Source: Litoditis marina (taxonomy: Eukaryota > Nematoda > Chromadorea > Rhabditida > Rhabditidae). Taken from it: a stretch of DNA of 64,000 nt. The stretch is taken from positions 12,005,634-12,069,633 of the forward strand of contig OZ038435.1 of NCBI GenBank assembly GCA_964036275.1, written 5' to 3'. The notes below the pieces were generated by a model. The model did no database searches. It was not told the DNA's origin and was given only the letters and a program-made list of their open reading frames with translations. Of the stretch, positions 44,413-64,000 are shown in pieces. Numbering within the stretch: position 1 is the stretch's first letter; the number at the start of each line of letters is the position of its first letter. Both the position numbers and the translations under genes were made by a program.

Positions 44413-46438
44413 TTCAGACTTGTGAATAGGAGTGAAAACCAAGTTGTACCCGCTTGTCATGAGTTCTTCATTGAAAAAAGTCTTCCTACTACACGTTAAA
44501 CTCTTCTTTCATTTTTACTTTCACGAAAAACCGGTCTATCCATGATTTTTTGCGAGACCATTTTCGGCCCTCTCACACATAATATTCAAATTTCAGACAT
44601 ACCTGAAAAATACGTATACCTCAACTTTTTTATAGCTTTTCAACAATGTAAGAATTTTTGTAATAAGTTAATTTTGATCGAAACTATGCCGAGATTTGAG
44701 GAGGCAGACACTTTTGTCGCCGGCGCCGCCGCCGCCCCGCACGGAAGCCATTTTCGCGAGACGTTGGGCCCTGTAACTCCTCTCAACAAATTTTACTTGG
44801 GACGTGAACTTAATGTCTCGTAGACGTGTTGCCCTTTCAGTGATTCATGCAAATATCTAATAAAATGGTCGACGGACTTTGAAGAAAAATGTAATAAACT
44901 GATTTGGAATGTCTGCAGACCTCTGAACAAAAACTAATCTGCGCAGCGCTCTGCGCTGCGCCCGATATATTTGGCACCCACCATACAGGGTGTTCGTTTT
45001 CTTATGCCGATGTATTTGTAGGTTGAACCCGTTGATTCTCTGTCGTGAATTGTTGCGTGAATCGAGTTCAAACTACAACGGAGAGTTGATCGCTCTCTAT
45101 ACCTGCAACCCCTTCTAGGCACGGTATAGAGATGTTTCGTTTCCTAACTAGGCCGCTTCTTTTCTCTTACGGCGGAATGGTATGAATGTTGGAAAAATAA
45201 ATAGACACAATAGGAGAAAAAATGTGAGACCACGCATGTAATGGCAGACAATTGGTATTTGCGTATGTTGCTACTACTTGTTGGACATAATATTTACTCA
45301 ATAGACAGATTGTTTGCACTTTGAAGCTCCGTCTTGCACCAATAGTGTTGATTCTATGTCTGTAGCACCAATTCTAAGTTTATGGAACTCCTGAATCTTT
45401 GTTATAGCTCCATTTTGCTACATTATTTCAATTCCTCAGATTCACAGAAATTGACCAGATCGAATAACCAGCACAGCAAGCTGGTAACGTACACGAACTT
45501 GCACTGAAGAGCAAATTGCAAATTAAAACGTACATTAATAGATGACTTTTTGAAGAATGTGTGAGTTCGTAAATTGTAGAAGTGGTTAAAAACGTTGTAT
45601 GAGTGATAATGCAACACTCGTGTTTCAGCTAAAAAATGGATTTGTATGAAGGTTTTACAGGAAAAAAATACCGGACGCGATGGATTTTGATAGTGTGATC
45701 GAAACTTTTACTAAGTGAAGATGAACATTAGGCCAACTGTAACCTGTAATATTAATGTATAATGCAGTTAACATAACTTTCACGTTTGCTTCTTGAACAT
45801 GTACAAATATGTAAAACTGAGAGAACTGTGGAAATTTGAGAAGACTTGAAAACGGAAAGCTTTATTTGAAACGTGAAATAAATATTTTTGCACAGTTGGT
45901 TAGTGAATGAGCGACAAATTGCGTAATAATGAATGGAACAGGAAATGGTGAGAATACAACAGGTTAAACTCTGAAAGACGTTACAACCTGTACACGGAGC
46001 TAATACTAAATGTGAAACTAAGAACTAAACATACGACGATGGTTTTAACTAGTGAAGAAAACTCTAGTGTTTAGGTGAAACGACAGTTATTGATCTCACA
46101 ACCGAATCTGATCTACGAAACAAATAAATTAAAGCCTATTTACAAGGTGTGCCTGCTGGAGAAGATAAGATTACAACAAAAATGGAGTTGTTCCTTTACT
46201 GAGATAGACCTTATTGAAATGGAGAAATCTATGACTTTCTAAGAAATTAATAAAAAATTTCTGTTACGATTCAAGATATCACATTAGTCATTCACTTTTC
46301 TGAGCCAAAATAATGCGGAATCATTTGAGCGAAATAACAGCACGAATTATTTGTTTTTACCGCTTGAACAGCAGAATACTAAGAGGAAGCTACCGTAATC
46401 TCCTGTTTATCGCTGGGGCGGGCATTATACGAATTGGT

Positions 46439-53277
<6,839 letters not shown>

Positions 53278-56200
53278 TCTGGAAAAGATAGAAGATATAG
53301 AAAATGGTGGGAAGAACTACAATGATGATATGTACTGAGTAAACATTGATAGAAAACTAGAAAGAGTAACACATGGAAGCATTGTGAAAAAAAGAAAAAT
53401 AGAATAAGATGAAGCGAGGTGAAGCGAGGTAAAGGAGAAAAATAGTGAAAGGGAGAGAGAAAGTTAAAGAGATAGGTGACTAGCGTTTCATAAAATACCC
53501 TGCTAATGCGATCATACGATCACCTTTCTAATCTTTTTGTCTAGACGACTCTAGAACTTGAATTAGCGGTCTTTAAAGAAGGACATTTAGCGAAATTTCG
53601 CAAGAGGTGTGACATGCGCGATCCGTCACGTGAAAAGCGAAACGAAACAGAAAACGTAAATCATGACGTACGTACGTAGTTTACATAATTCTGGCACTGA
53701 TTTTGGAAGTTGAATGTCACTACAGAAACAGGAAACGTGACTAACAACGTTGATAAATCGTATTTCTTAACGCTTGACGGTTTGACATGACTATTCCATG
53801 TAAACTCATGTGTATTCTGTACAGATTAAGTAACATATCGCTTTTTTGAAGTCAAAGAGTCCAATGGAATTTGAAAAAGTTAATAATAAACTACGTAATT
53901 ACCTACGATTTTCCAGCTTTCACGCCTAATTCATGCGCAATATGTCCAGTTTGGGCTCAACATCTCCTTCAAGCCATAAAAACACGTCATTTGTCAGCAG
54001 AATCGTCGATCAGCTGGCAATAATAAAAGGGACTTGGGGTGGAACCTTGTCCGTACAGGTTTATACGATATAATCGCCACTAAATTGGTCAGTCGTCGGA
54101 GAAAGTTTAGCTTTTCGGAGCAAGTTTTCGGATTTTGACGGCGAACAAAGTTCATTGTGCTCAGTTTGAGCAACTACGGAGTGCCGTAGCAGGATGAATA
54201 TTGAGGTTAGATTTTCGAGCAGCAACAGTTTGGACGGACCAAAGTGAAATAGAATTAAACAAAAAGAAGCAGTTTCTTAAGTAACTTTGAGATCTTTATC
54301 ACAGTTCAGAGTTCGTCTGAATTGCCAATGCTGTCGTTTTTTAGGCCAGATCTGTCTATGGTTCGAAAGATCAACACTGTTATTTGATCCAAAGGGAGAG
54401 AAACTGTTGCACAACCTATGAATCCATCAGCACAATTAGGATCTAACGTGTGAGAAGCAACGAAAATCGTGGAAGCGATCGGACACTCGATGAGCAAAAC
54501 CACATTCCTAGAACATTCCGGTGGCTTCATCAGGTTTGTGCGGCTCTCGCTTTTCGTATCACTTTGCGAGATTTGTATCCTGGCAGCATGTGAAAGCAAA
54601 AAAAATAATGTTTTTAGAGGAACCGCAAGTTCGGATAAAGAGGCCGGGATGTTCATGAATTTGGCTTCAGACCGAAGGTTTCAGAAGCTATCAAAACATC
54701 AAAAACCCATTCTACAACATTTGGTTATAACATGTGAAAGCAGAAATTGTTCGGAAAAAGCCAGTCAGAAAGAAATAAGTCAACCCTCGAAGATATTTGG
54801 ACAAGTTTGCAACTTGTAATTGTACTCTCAACAATTTTCGCGAGAGTTTTCCATTGCATTCACCTAAATAGAAAATAATTCTGGGAAACCACCGTATTTG
54901 ATGACATATATCGGAAGATTAGCCGATAGGCGTGTAGAAATAGAAATCGCGTATGAAAAGGCGATTCGCGTGAGAGAATATCCACAAAAAGGGGGATAGA
55001 AGGCGGAATCAGGTTCATTTTCGACCAAAACATGGCACTCGATCAGAATGACTGGATCGCATAAAAAGAGATGAACACACACAAGAAAACGATACGCGAA
55101 AGGCCGTGGGCAACGGAGAAATACGGGGGGGGGGGGATAAACTATTACTACATCGTTGTAGTTTGACCTAACAAACACACAATATGGTTGGGGGGGGAGG
55201 GGTGTATCTATGTATTGCTCTCTGTTTTACAAGTCTTTAACATCAATTCATGAGTTATCAGTTCGTCTCTCACTTGATTGTTATACAGTGTATTGTTAAA
55301 CTCATTATTATCATTATTAGTATAGTATAGAAGGTGTTCGGTGTGACTGATCAGTAGTTCTAGTTTGATCTGGTCACACAGTGTCGCTTATGAGAAGGAA
55401 ATACATGAGGTATAGGAAATGACTATATCTCAGTTGTAGTTAGATTAACTTCAACATTATGATTCACGAAACACGACTGAACAGTAGAAGGAGTAGTCCA
55501 CTACAAAAACACCAACACAGAACAACATCATACGTTTTGGGTCCGCCTGTCTCCGCAAGATCCTCATGGATGTTAAAATAGAAGTAAATATAATAGGACG
55601 ATCTATCACGTGAATTATATAAAGTTGGAGGATTCAGGGAGATGTAGGTTGGACTCTGTTACTCAGGGTGGGCATAAGTTACCGAGTGAATAATATATGC
55701 TCGTTATGTGGGACTCGAACCGTCCCAAAACGGCCTAACGACGAGGTACACCTGATGAGACATTCAGATACGAAGTAGGTGATTACTTTCTCGGTTGGGC
55801 TAACTTGGTTACCAAACTGTTCCGTAACCCCGGCAAAGAGTTCCCATTGGTGCGAGGGAAATGATATACAGTAATAACAAAAATTATTAATAACAGGCAC
55901 AAAGTACGTGGTTGATTGCAAAAAACAGTCAAGTTCAAAGATAGAGCAGCAAGTGTGCGTTCACAAATTTAACCAGGAACGTTCTGACTGATCTACAATG
56001 TTGTGAAAACTGTTACAACCTAAAATCAGTCATGCAGGCTCAATACGATTCAAGTTAGCAAGAATGGTACAGGTTTCAGAGCAATCACGAACTTTGACAA
56101 AAGTACATCTTGTCCGAGACCAGGAATAGAACACAGCCGCCAACTAGTGACCATTTCAAGTGGGCACGTATTATGTAATCCGCTGCGAGAAACGATGAGT

Positions 56201-56358
56201 TGCGCAATAGGCAGCCGGTTCGGGGCTGGCGCTAATGGGAAGCTATCACAAGCCCGGCGAACACAATTAAAAACTTGATCCAGCCGCGTTTTTCGCCGAG
56301 GAAACACGTCAGAAAAGTGTACTAATTGGGCTCAGTGGGACGGTAATTAATCTTGTAA

Positions 56359-56800
56359 TTGCCACCCGCCAAGAATTCAGTGGACATGCACGGAAAAACA
56401 CTTGTACGTCTGCGTCTCGCGGTTTCGCACACTCTCTCATCCACTCTGCTGGCTCGCGGCTACTGGGTAGTCGTATTAATTCATACCGAGACTCCTACAG
56501 TATAAATTCAAAACTTTCAGTCTGACAATTTGGTTATCGGAAAGATTCACAACTTCCGCATTTGATACTCATGCCTTATTACAGAGAGTTTAACAATTAA
56601 TTTCTGTAAAATTGAAATTTTGATTAGGCAGTCAGTGGAAAGGTCGACTATGGAATTCTGTAGTCTATGTAGAAATGACGTGGAATATAATCCCTTAAGT
56701 GCCACCCGCCTGGAATTTAGTGGACGGGCACGGAAAAACACTTGTCCGTCTGCGTCTCGCGGTTTCGCACACTCTCTCGTCGTATCTGCTGCCCAGGGGA
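56359..56800 (+). repeat. Direct repeat of a ~100-bp segment
   Basis: GCCACCCGCC...CACGGAAAAACACTTG, GTCTGCGTCTCGCGGTTTCG and CACACTCTCTC occur at about 56359-56462 and again at 56697-56800, in the same orientation with few differences. The 235 bp between them holds diverged family 1-like pieces (CGAGACTCCTACAG). Confidence 0.8.
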
Positions 56801-57289
56801 CTAGTGGTCAGCGCGTAACATTACCGGTTCAGGCGAAGGCTGAGGTTTTTCTGAGAATCTTTTTCTAGGATCGAGTTGGCAAGGATCAAGAACCGCGATG
56901 TAATGAACGCAGTTTTTGATGAAGGAACCCATTCATGTAATTGGAACAGATTGACAGTGTTGAAGATGACCGGACGGCAGTTGGAAGTTTTCACAGTACA
57001 AAGAGATTATAAGCTTCTGAATTCAAACTGCAAACAGTCATACCATTATGTAGCCACAATTCGTCCAAGTTGAAGTTGAACGCAGAGAGGGGCTGTGACA
57101 TCGTATGTTCTCAATTGAAGTTGCACGTGTAAAACAGAAAATGGATTAATATTGTGCATGTTAAGACATGGAGTAAAACTACGTGTGATAAACTCATATG
57201 CCCCCCCCCCCCCCCCCCCCCCCCTGAATCAAGGACACCTCAATTTTGAGGTGCCAGATATTTCATCCGCCTGAGTACGAAAAGACAAG

Positions 57290-57726
57290 GACAATACAAT
57301 ACAATACAATACAATAATTTATTACGGAATCAGAACCAGTACAATTCGCCGTAACATGTAATCTCTCCAAGTCGTTCGCTCTTCCCTGGCAGTTCTCATC
57401 CAATTTTTTCCAATAGCTTCTTCGAATTCATCCCTCCATCGTTGTTTCGGTCTTCCTGTTGGTCTCGGTGCATCAATGGGACACCATTCCAAAATTACTT
57501 TTGCCCAACGGTCATGGTCCATTCTCGAGACATGCCTTGCCCAGGACCATTTTCTCTGCACAGCACGTTCACGAATGTCTGGTAGTCGTACTGTTCTGGA
57601 GAGCCATTCGTTAGTGTGGCGGTCCAAGAGCGTTACTCCAATCATTTTCCGCATCATTCTACGTTGTCCAGTAATCAGTGTGGACAGATCTTTCTGGCGG
57701 AGTGTCCAGGTTTCAAGACAAGGACG
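57290..57726 (-). mobile_element. 5'-truncated RTE-like non-LTR retrotransposon (3' end of the RT ORF)
   Basis: The minus-strand ORF 57657-57322 encodes the typical C-terminal tail after the reverse transcriptase: RKWSWARHVSRMDHDRWAK, RPTGRPKQRWRDEFEEAIG and WRDYM. The stop is followed by about 30 bp containing (TATTG)n repeats, the usual short-repeat 3' tail of RTE-type elements. Upstream, towards 57726, the frame continues without a start and ends. It is a dead-on-arrival insertion. Full elements carry an endonuclease and RT of about 1,000 residues; only about 110 residues remain. Confidence 0.85.
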
Positions 57727-57782
57727 GTGTCAATAAAATGTGGACATTGAAACACAATCACCACAGTCCAACGCACTTCAAA

Positions 57783-57960
57783 CGGCGTAGTAATTTCTCC
57801 ATTCTCACGAGAAGTTCGTATGAGATTCTTATGAGATGCCTCATGAGCTACTCGTGAACTCTGAAGTTTGTAGCATAGCAATCAATAGAACATCATGAGA
57901 AGCTCATGCAAATAGCTCATGAGGTATCTCATGAGATTTTTGAGGGATTGCTACGCCGCA
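57783..57960. mobile_element. CTCATGAG-rich MITE (family 3)
   Basis: AACGGCGTAGTAATTTCTCC on the left and GGATTGCTACGCCGC on the right. The interior has the same CTCATGAG repeats as 22604-22742. Confidence 0.8.
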
Positions 57961-58447
57961 AGAGTGATACGATCACAAGTAATTTGACTTTTTCCGAATC
58001 TCAGCTAAAAAGATGCTGATATCATCCCCACTGAGGAATACGAAAGCACAATGCATCATTGGTCAACCGGAATAAAAAGGTAATCTTTTCGTGTTCTGGT
58101 TCTTGTTTTCAATTCATGACAAAGCAAAAAAAGTCACGTCAGGTCTGTGGAAAAGAAGCTAGTTTGGCTGTGATTCAATTAGATTGAATTTGGATAACAA
58201 TCGCTTAGCGGCTAAAACGAGCATCAGAGGTATTTCAAGGATGGGGGAAGTGACCAGTTTCCTGTTGTAGTTTGAAGTGTGTTACTGAAAACTTCGAATA
58301 ACTATTTTTGGAACGTTGGGAACCAACTAGAAACTACATTAGTACATAATACAACAGAAGACGACTACAACTCTAGTACTTCAGAATACATATTTTGGGG
58401 TTTTGTCTGATTTTTCACGTTTGATTTCTAGAAGTATTTATATTCTA

Positions 58448-58520
58448 GGAACGTTGGACTCTGATCGGGCCCGAACCTGGAACCAAGAGTACCCAATTGC
58501 TGCGGTAACCACTCCACTAT
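58448..58520 (-). repeat. tRNA-like sequence, reverse strand
   Basis: Minus strand: TAGTGGAGTGGTTACCGC (A-box-like) and GGTTCGGGCCC (B-box-like), with the spacing of a tRNA. A matching acceptor stem is not visible. Likely tRNA-derived repeat. Confidence 0.45.
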
Positions 58521-59092
58521 CGCACTACATACCCACATGCTTTCAAACACTTTCAAAAGCGATACTTCAACGGGGGGACATGTTTATCCCAGCCTATTAC
58601 CCTATTTTAAGTCGAATTCCGTTTTCATGATTGTTTGGTCTTTTTCGGTACTTCTTTTTCTTCTTACCTGACAGGTTACCTGAAAGTAATTGGAACCCAA
58701 ACTATGGTTTTGCTCCAAACGCACCCAATTTCAATAAAGCGAACTCTGTGTGAAGAAGAGAGGTGACCGAACAATACTGGTTAGATAGAGAGTGTACCCC
58801 TACTCTACTCCACTTTGTTGATCTCACTGTAACATAGTTCGAAACCACGGGGTCGAGTGATTGAGTGTGGTGTCTGTTCTGACCGGGAGTAATCAAACAT
58901 TCTCGTAATTTTATTTCGGTACTTGCCAAAACTTTCCTATGAAAACTGAAAAGGAACAGAATCCAACTGGAACCACCGTGTGCTTTAGAAAGGACAAACT
59001 TCATACAGAGGAGATGGAACGTTGAATTGTAGTTTGTTTCGCTCAAGCGGATCACACCACAAATACAACACATCATTCCAACTAGGGTTGTT

Positions 59093-59480
59093 GATCGAGT
59101 CGAAAATTTCGAGTTTCGAGTTTTGAGAGAAAACGAGTTTTTCGAGTTTTGTAAACTTCGAGTTTCTCGAGTTGGAGTTTTTTGCGTATCAAAAAAAAAC
59201 CGAGTTTTCGAGTTTCGAGTTTGGTTTTATTGAGACAAAAAAATAAGAAATTTTTCGAGAAATTCTGCTTTTTTCTAATGATTACGCGAGAATCGTGAAA
59301 AAGTTAGCATTTTATGTGTGAAATAGCAGAAAAAGTGCTATGAAACGCTCATTGATCCCTCATTTCTGACTTGGACTTTTCGAGTTTCAAAAATTTCGAG
59401 TTTTTCGAATTTTGGAAATTTCGAGTTTTTCGAGTTATTTCGTTTTTTTTCGAAATTTGAGTTTGGCTTTAACAACCCTA
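59093..59480. mobile_element. MITE made of CGAGTTT units with AGGGTTGTT ends
   Basis: TAGGGTTGTT at the left end is mirrored by AACAACCCTA at the right end. The interior is a degenerate array of TCGAGTTTT units on both sides of a short unique centre. Flanking octamers (ATTCCAAC / ACTTCAAC) may be a decayed 8-bp target duplication, which would point to the hAT superfamily. Confidence 0.75.
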
Positions 59481-61095
59481 ACTTCAACATACACCGTTTC
59501 AGCCCTGTAGACGAACTTCCGTAAGAATGCTATAAATTGAACAAAACTCTCAAAAGTTCCATTATTTTTATTATTATTATCGTTTTGATGATAGTTATAA
59601 TATTCTTCCAATCGATAACCTCAATAATCGGCGGTCTGCTCTTCTTATACTATCGGATCTCACCTTTATCCTCTCTCCGTCTGGCGTCTCTCCGATCGCA
59701 TTGTCTCTCTTGCCTATGGCATGATTGTAAGGAGCAGCGAGAGCTCTTTACTGCTCCTTGATTTATGAGGAGTCTATCCCCCCCCCCCCTTACCCACCCT
59801 CGATATAAACTTTGCATCCCGCATTACATCACGGTGGTCCACTTGCTTATGTTCACATAGTTATTATCTCACGTTGGTCTCTCTATACTTCTGTAATCTG
59901 ACACAGATACATCGAGCAAAGTATGGTTATTGGACATAATGAACATACTTCGCTCTATGTGTCTGCTGCCGACAAAAAGTAAGAAGATACCGGTAGAGAT
60001 TCGTTTTGAGACATTAATCTCCATATGTTTCTGAACTGGTGTTATCCCAGGTCCTCGAGTTATCTCATGATCTGCTCATGAGACTCTGTTGACCGCTGAT
60101 ATTGTAGATGAGAGTGTCTGAGTTTCTCCAGGTGCGGTAAAATTACTCACCACCAAATTTGCAAGACAGTATTTAGATTACGAAAACAGAGTAGCCGTTC
60201 TCAATTTTCACTCTCAGCTTCGTGAGTAGCTTTTTCTCACTCTTTCGAGGAGTTAGTTTTCACTCCTCGTCAGTAACTTATTCATGGCACTCATGGGGAG
60301 TTGCACTCATCGCTCACAAGCTACAAGCTGTACACACTCGTTCAACCACCATCTAGCATATTTTCCCTAAATCGGCAAGATACGTGAACGCGAGGGCATG
60401 AGAGATTCAAGTTCTAGATTCTAAAAATCCACCTCATTCAAATTCATTACAAATTAATTTTATTGTACTAATAAAACTCAATATATGGTGAAATTACGTT
60501 CAGAAATGAGAAGTTTTCTACCGCACCATAAATGATCACGTAAACTTCTCACGTGTTTATAGTGGTCACTCACGAGTTCGATCCAGTCACGTGTAGCTTT
60601 ATTCGCCTACGTGTAAACGTTGAAATTCCTTCCTTCTCAAAGTGATCGAAGATCGCCGTTTTTTGTGAATAATAGATGTGACAAAGATATAGGCTAAAAC
60701 AGGAAGATTCCGCGCAAAACTGAAAAACATGCAATAAATTCACACCTTTACTGGGGAAAGCGAACTTCGTTTGATTTATGGGAGAGGGGTGCTAATTATA
60801 AAGATAGATTCACTAGAAAGGTTCATGAACTAGATGAGAAATGATACTTTTCTCTAATTTGATAGGGGAGTTGAGCAAAAGATTAAAAACAATACCATAC
60901 TAACATTTCATTATTGCACGTTTTCGAATTTCGAGGAAGCTTCACGTAACATTGATGCAATTCATTAGTACCCCACATTTGAGGACATCCACTAGTATAC
61001 TGTGAGTCTCCATGTAAAAGTGAAACGTAGAATGTTATAACTGTTGAACATTGTGTTTGAGAAACTTTTTTATGTTTCATTCCTCATTTTCCAGG

Positions 61096-63765
61096 ATGTT
61101 CCGCCTTCTGTTGGTAGCCGTGATTGTCTCGTTATCGATCGCCGATGACTTTATTCCCATTGGATACAAAGACTGCAGTGAGTGAGAGAAAAGGGGGAAG
61201 ATCAGTATAGTCTACCTCCTTCCTACTGAGACTTTTACAGTAGACTCCTCAACTTTCAAGTGTCTGTTTTATAATGCAAACTTCAACTTTCTCGAAAGTG
61301 TTCTCGAACAATGGAGAATCGGAATCGATTACAAGAATCATAAATCTCTCCGAAAATAGTTACTCAATCAAAACTATCTGGAAGTGGAGTAATCTTACTG
61401 TAGGAATCGAAAAGACTATAGAAACTAATGAAATATGGCATGAAAATCAACTCACCAGGTTCTCATGATAATCAATTCGATCTCTTTGAACTTGAGCCTC
61501 CGCGCACATTTAATTGCGGTAACGAATCAGAATTGGGCCAGAAAAAAACTGAAAGAAGGTCGGCATGGTTCGGTATTGTGTTTATGAAACGCAATTTATC
61601 GGATTCATTTTTGTGACCTAATAATTGAACAAGTATGTTTATACCTATTAAGATTCGGCAAGAAAAATAGTTGGGATCTTTAGCGTGTCTAACTTCTTCG
61701 CAATTCAGAATCCGGCTTCAAGCTGAACAGCGTGACCGCCAGTGGCTGTATTCTGAAGGAGGAGGGTCAGAAGAAGATCTGCATCCTCAAGAAGGGATCC
61801 AACCCAACCATCAGAATCAACTTCACTCCTAGTAAGCATTTTCAACTTCTAGATTCTCGAAATAATCTTAGTTTTCTGTATTACACGTGTTTCATAATAA
61901 ACTTCGTTCGTAACCATTCCGTCAGCATATTGCAGTTGTACGTTCAGACTGTAGTCTGTATTTTGCACTGATAAGTATTTCAGACTATAGCGATCTTCCG
62001 GAAACTTTGAGCGAAAAAAATAATAACACAGTGAATCGAGGAATTTTGATGCAGAATGGAAATATATTTATTCAAAAATGTAAAGTTCTCTACAGAGTTC
62101 TCGATAGAATTATCATTTGAATTGCGTAGTACTACAAACTTTAAACAATGCGCATAACAGATTAATATTTACACTTTATTTGTATACTCCACTTTTTTCT
62201 GAATCTCCAGTGGAAGGACACGTGGTCAATCACGAATAAAATTCAATTTAATTAAATTCAAAATTGAAAAAAATGTTTGTTTCCAGACGAAGAAGCCACC
62301 ACTCTGAAGACCTACGTGAAGGCCAAAATCGACGGATCCATGCTCGATTTCCCCCTCACAGATGACAACGCCTGCAACTTTGGTACGTTTCTGTATAGTC
62401 TATTTTACGTGTTTGTATATATCTACAGTATACCTATGCAAAACTTAGAGGCAACTCTGGCGGCTGTGCAAGTTCGGAAATGTTCTGTTCATCCCTCGCT
62501 GATTTAAGCTCCAACTTACTTATGTGAGTTTAAAGTCTGTTATGTCATTAAAAACGTCGATAAAACCGCAAATCGACGAAACACAACACACATTCTAGAA
62601 CCAATTTGATAGGAACAAAATAACACAGAAACTAAAAATGTGATTGTAACGTTTGATTGTAGGTCTTCCCTGCCCATTGAAGGCCGGTCAGGAGTACACC
62701 TACGAGCAGGGAATGGAGATTATCGACAACTACCCCGAGGTAGAGTCTCCATTCTCCCGAGAAAGACAGAAAAGCTCTGAGAAATCACTGACTCGGCCCC
62801 CGCCGACTGAGTCGAAATTGAGACGGCAACGACAATGTCGCTGCCGTGACAAATTTTACTGATGAAAATAGCATATGTTTTGAGGAGACGCAGGCTGATA
62901 AACAACAGTTAAAACTGAGACGGCAACGACATTGTCGCGGCCGTCTCACGTTTTACTCATAGAGAGCTCCATCGATTGAGCTATGCAGCGCGAATGGTAG
63001 TTGAGTACTAGCAGGCAGACAAGAGAGTGTGTAGTTCAAGGATACGCAGATCGGCTTGCCGCTCGCCAAACCCCGCCTCCTACCAAATTGACCGTGCGCT
63101 GTCCACGACAATTTGACAAAACCTATATAGTTCCCATCATTTGTACTGAGATGCCTACGTACACCTTCAAATTTTTCAGTGGTTTTTTCTTGTGCTTTAT
63201 CCTTTTTTCGCAAATAATTCAAACAGTGTCTAGTAACAGAGAATAAGAACTGATTTCAAGAACTGTTAACGCATAACTAAAACGAACTGGACGTGTTGTC
63301 ATTATACTGTACGAGTCTTACTATGTATGTAAAGGACTATATTACAATTATAGTCAATAGAATAGTCGTCAAACGTATCAACTACATTTTCAAACTTATT
63401 GATCTGTCACAGATCGAAAAATATTACCTGTTGAAAATGTTTCATGAGGACATGAATAGAGAGAACTAAGTAGAGAACTACGATTCACAACGTGGAGACG
63501 TTTCTCTTTCTATGTCTCAAAAAACTGCAGGCAAGCACGTTATATCCCAATAAGTTCAAAGAAGCAGAACTATTGAATTGAACTTTCAAGCATATTTGAC
63601 ATTTGTATTTAGCTGGAATTCTTTAAAAACTTCAAAAACAATTCTTTTCTCCAAAATATGTTATTTTTGCAGAACCGCGCGCAGGTGAAGTGGGTGGTGA
63701 ACCGCGAGAAGGAGGGCAAGGGCGACGACCTTTGCATCATCTTCTTGGCCGAAATCGCGGCCTAA
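61096..63765 (+). CDS. heh-1: ML-domain lipid-binding protein (NPC2/HE1 type)
   Basis: Five exons (61096-61177, 61709-61831, 62287-62382, 62663-62739, 63673-63765) give 156 residues. The signal peptide (MFRLLLVAVIVSLSIA) is followed by a mature chain with six cysteines in the NPC2 arrangement: GYKDC, ASGC, KKIC, NACNF, LPCPLKAG and DDLC. The family landmarks CPLKAGQEYTY and QVKWVVNREK are present. Human NPC2 is of similar length. Family members bind sterols and other lipids in a beta-sandwich and act in the endolysosomal lumen or outside the cell. A TTTCCAG acceptor one base before the ATG fits a spliced leader, and a poly(A) signal is at 63794. Codon use is strongly biased in exons 2-5, as in highly expressed genes. 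The symbol is by similarity to the C. elegans HE1 homologue from memory; other ML proteins exist. Confidence 0.9.
61207..61422. mobile_element. TA-type MITE (family 1) in intron 1 of the ML gene
   Basis: TATAGTCTACCTCCTTCCTA and ACTGAGAC on the left; TTACTGTAGGAATC...GACTATA on the right. Confidence 0.7.
62740..63672. repeat. Intron 4 of the ML gene with repeated short palindromes
   Basis: TGAGACGGCAACGACAATGTCGC and its near-copy GAGACGGCAACGACATTGTCGC occur at about 62818 and 62918, each with an inner palindrome (CGACAATGTCG). A family 4 fragment (GAGGAGACGCAGG) sits between them. The rest is AT-rich with no other gene. Confidence 0.6.
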
Positions 63766-63902
63766 TCTCGCTTTGACACGTATTTTACTAGTAAATAAAC
63801 CTTTTCGAGTATTTATTTTTTTCTTTTCGTTACAGTTTGAGGATAGCAAAGTATTGAACAAGAAAGTTGTTTTAGCTTGTGGGAAAACCAACTGCAAAAG
63901 AT

Positions 63903-64000
63903 GAAGAGAGAGAGAGCAAGCGAGTCAGACAAAAAGAAGAAGAGAGAAAATCAGAGAGACAGACAGACTGACAGACAGACAGACAGACAGAGAGAGAGAG
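63903..64000. repeat. GA/GACA-rich simple sequence at the window end
   Basis: A purine-rich run: GAGAGAG, then (GACA)n and (GA)n up to the last base. It probably continues beyond the window. Confidence 0.9.

Larger units (their letters stand above)
42971..46438. other. Repeat-bearing spacer between two secreted-protein genes
   Basis: No convincing gene. It holds a tRNA-like repeat, a perfect 111-bp inverted repeat, a reverse-strand tRNA-like sequence (44335-44412) and a lone repeat-tail fragment, TTTGGCACCCACCATA, at about 44968. A GC-rich patch at 44715-44745 (CGCCGGCGCCGCCGCC) lies in a 93-codon ORF (44542-44823) with no intron or family support. AT-rich unique DNA fills 45200-46300. Confidence 0.55.
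53278..61095. other. Long gene-poor region with repeats only
   Basis: No exon chain with signal, splice sites and phase could be built. It contains a purine-rich patch (53400-53480), a retrotransposon tail (57290-57726), MITEs (57783-57960, 59093-59480), a duplicated 100-bp segment, tRNA-like pieces, a G9 run at about 55127 and a 24-base C run at 57201-57224. The 116-codon minus ORF at 54306-54656 has no supporting features. It probably includes the promoter region of the 53277 gene and distal sequence upstream of the ML-domain gene. Confidence 0.6.

Noticed and set aside
44542..44823. 93-codon plus ORF with an Ala/Gly patch
   Set aside because: The only notable part is a GCC/GGC-rich run; no splice sites, signal or family features around it.
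54306..54656. 116-codon minus ORF and overlapping 116-codon plus ORF
   Set aside because: No signal peptide, domain, neighbouring in-phase exon or poly(A) context supports either strand.

Overview
The window is nuclear DNA of a nematode, most likely a Caenorhabditis species. The support is internal: many small exons split by introns with GTRAGT-like donors and TTTCAG-like acceptors, acceptor sites lying directly before start codons (as expected for spliced-leader trans-splicing), AT-rich spacers, and a dense load of small DNA transposons. There are no bacterial operons, no CRISPR array and no rRNA. Gene models were built by hand, chaining exons whose phases agree. Exon ends may be off by a base or two, and UTRs are not modelled.

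Layout. (1) 1-5662 and 14716-23303 are two direct copies of one block. Each carries a head-to-head pair of genes for secreted cysteine-rich proteins: one on the minus strand ('B') and one on the plus strand ('A'). In the right copy both genes look complete (B 13217-16106; A 22088-27872). In the left copy B' runs off the window edge and A' is cut off after its third exon. (2) Between the copies, on the minus strand (5821-12727), lies a short PRC1/Ase1/MAP65-family microtubule bundler. (3) 28712-31742 (+) and 32241-38605 (-) are two convergent multi-exon genes that I could not assign. (4) 38606-46438 holds an ORF1-only non-LTR retrotransposon copy, a small secreted helical protein gene (41828-42970, -), a tRNA-like repeat and a perfect 111-bp inverted repeat. 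(5) 46439-53277 (-) is a 16-exon gene for a secreted protein of unknown function. (6) 53278-61095 is repeat-rich and I find no credible host gene in it. (7) 61096-63765 (+) is an ML-domain (NPC2/HE1-type) lipid-binding protein, probably the counterpart of C. elegans heh-1.

The most unusual object is a 1,726-bp element at 16954-18679, inserted into the right block copy only. It has identical 243-bp terminal inverted repeats built from an iterated 'TTAGTCA' motif and a 4-bp target duplication (ACAT). Its three compact ORFs include one membrane protein, and two convergent ORFs share a palindromic poly(A) signal. None resembles a transposase. The two block copies also act as natural filled-site/empty-site comparisons for several other mobile elements.
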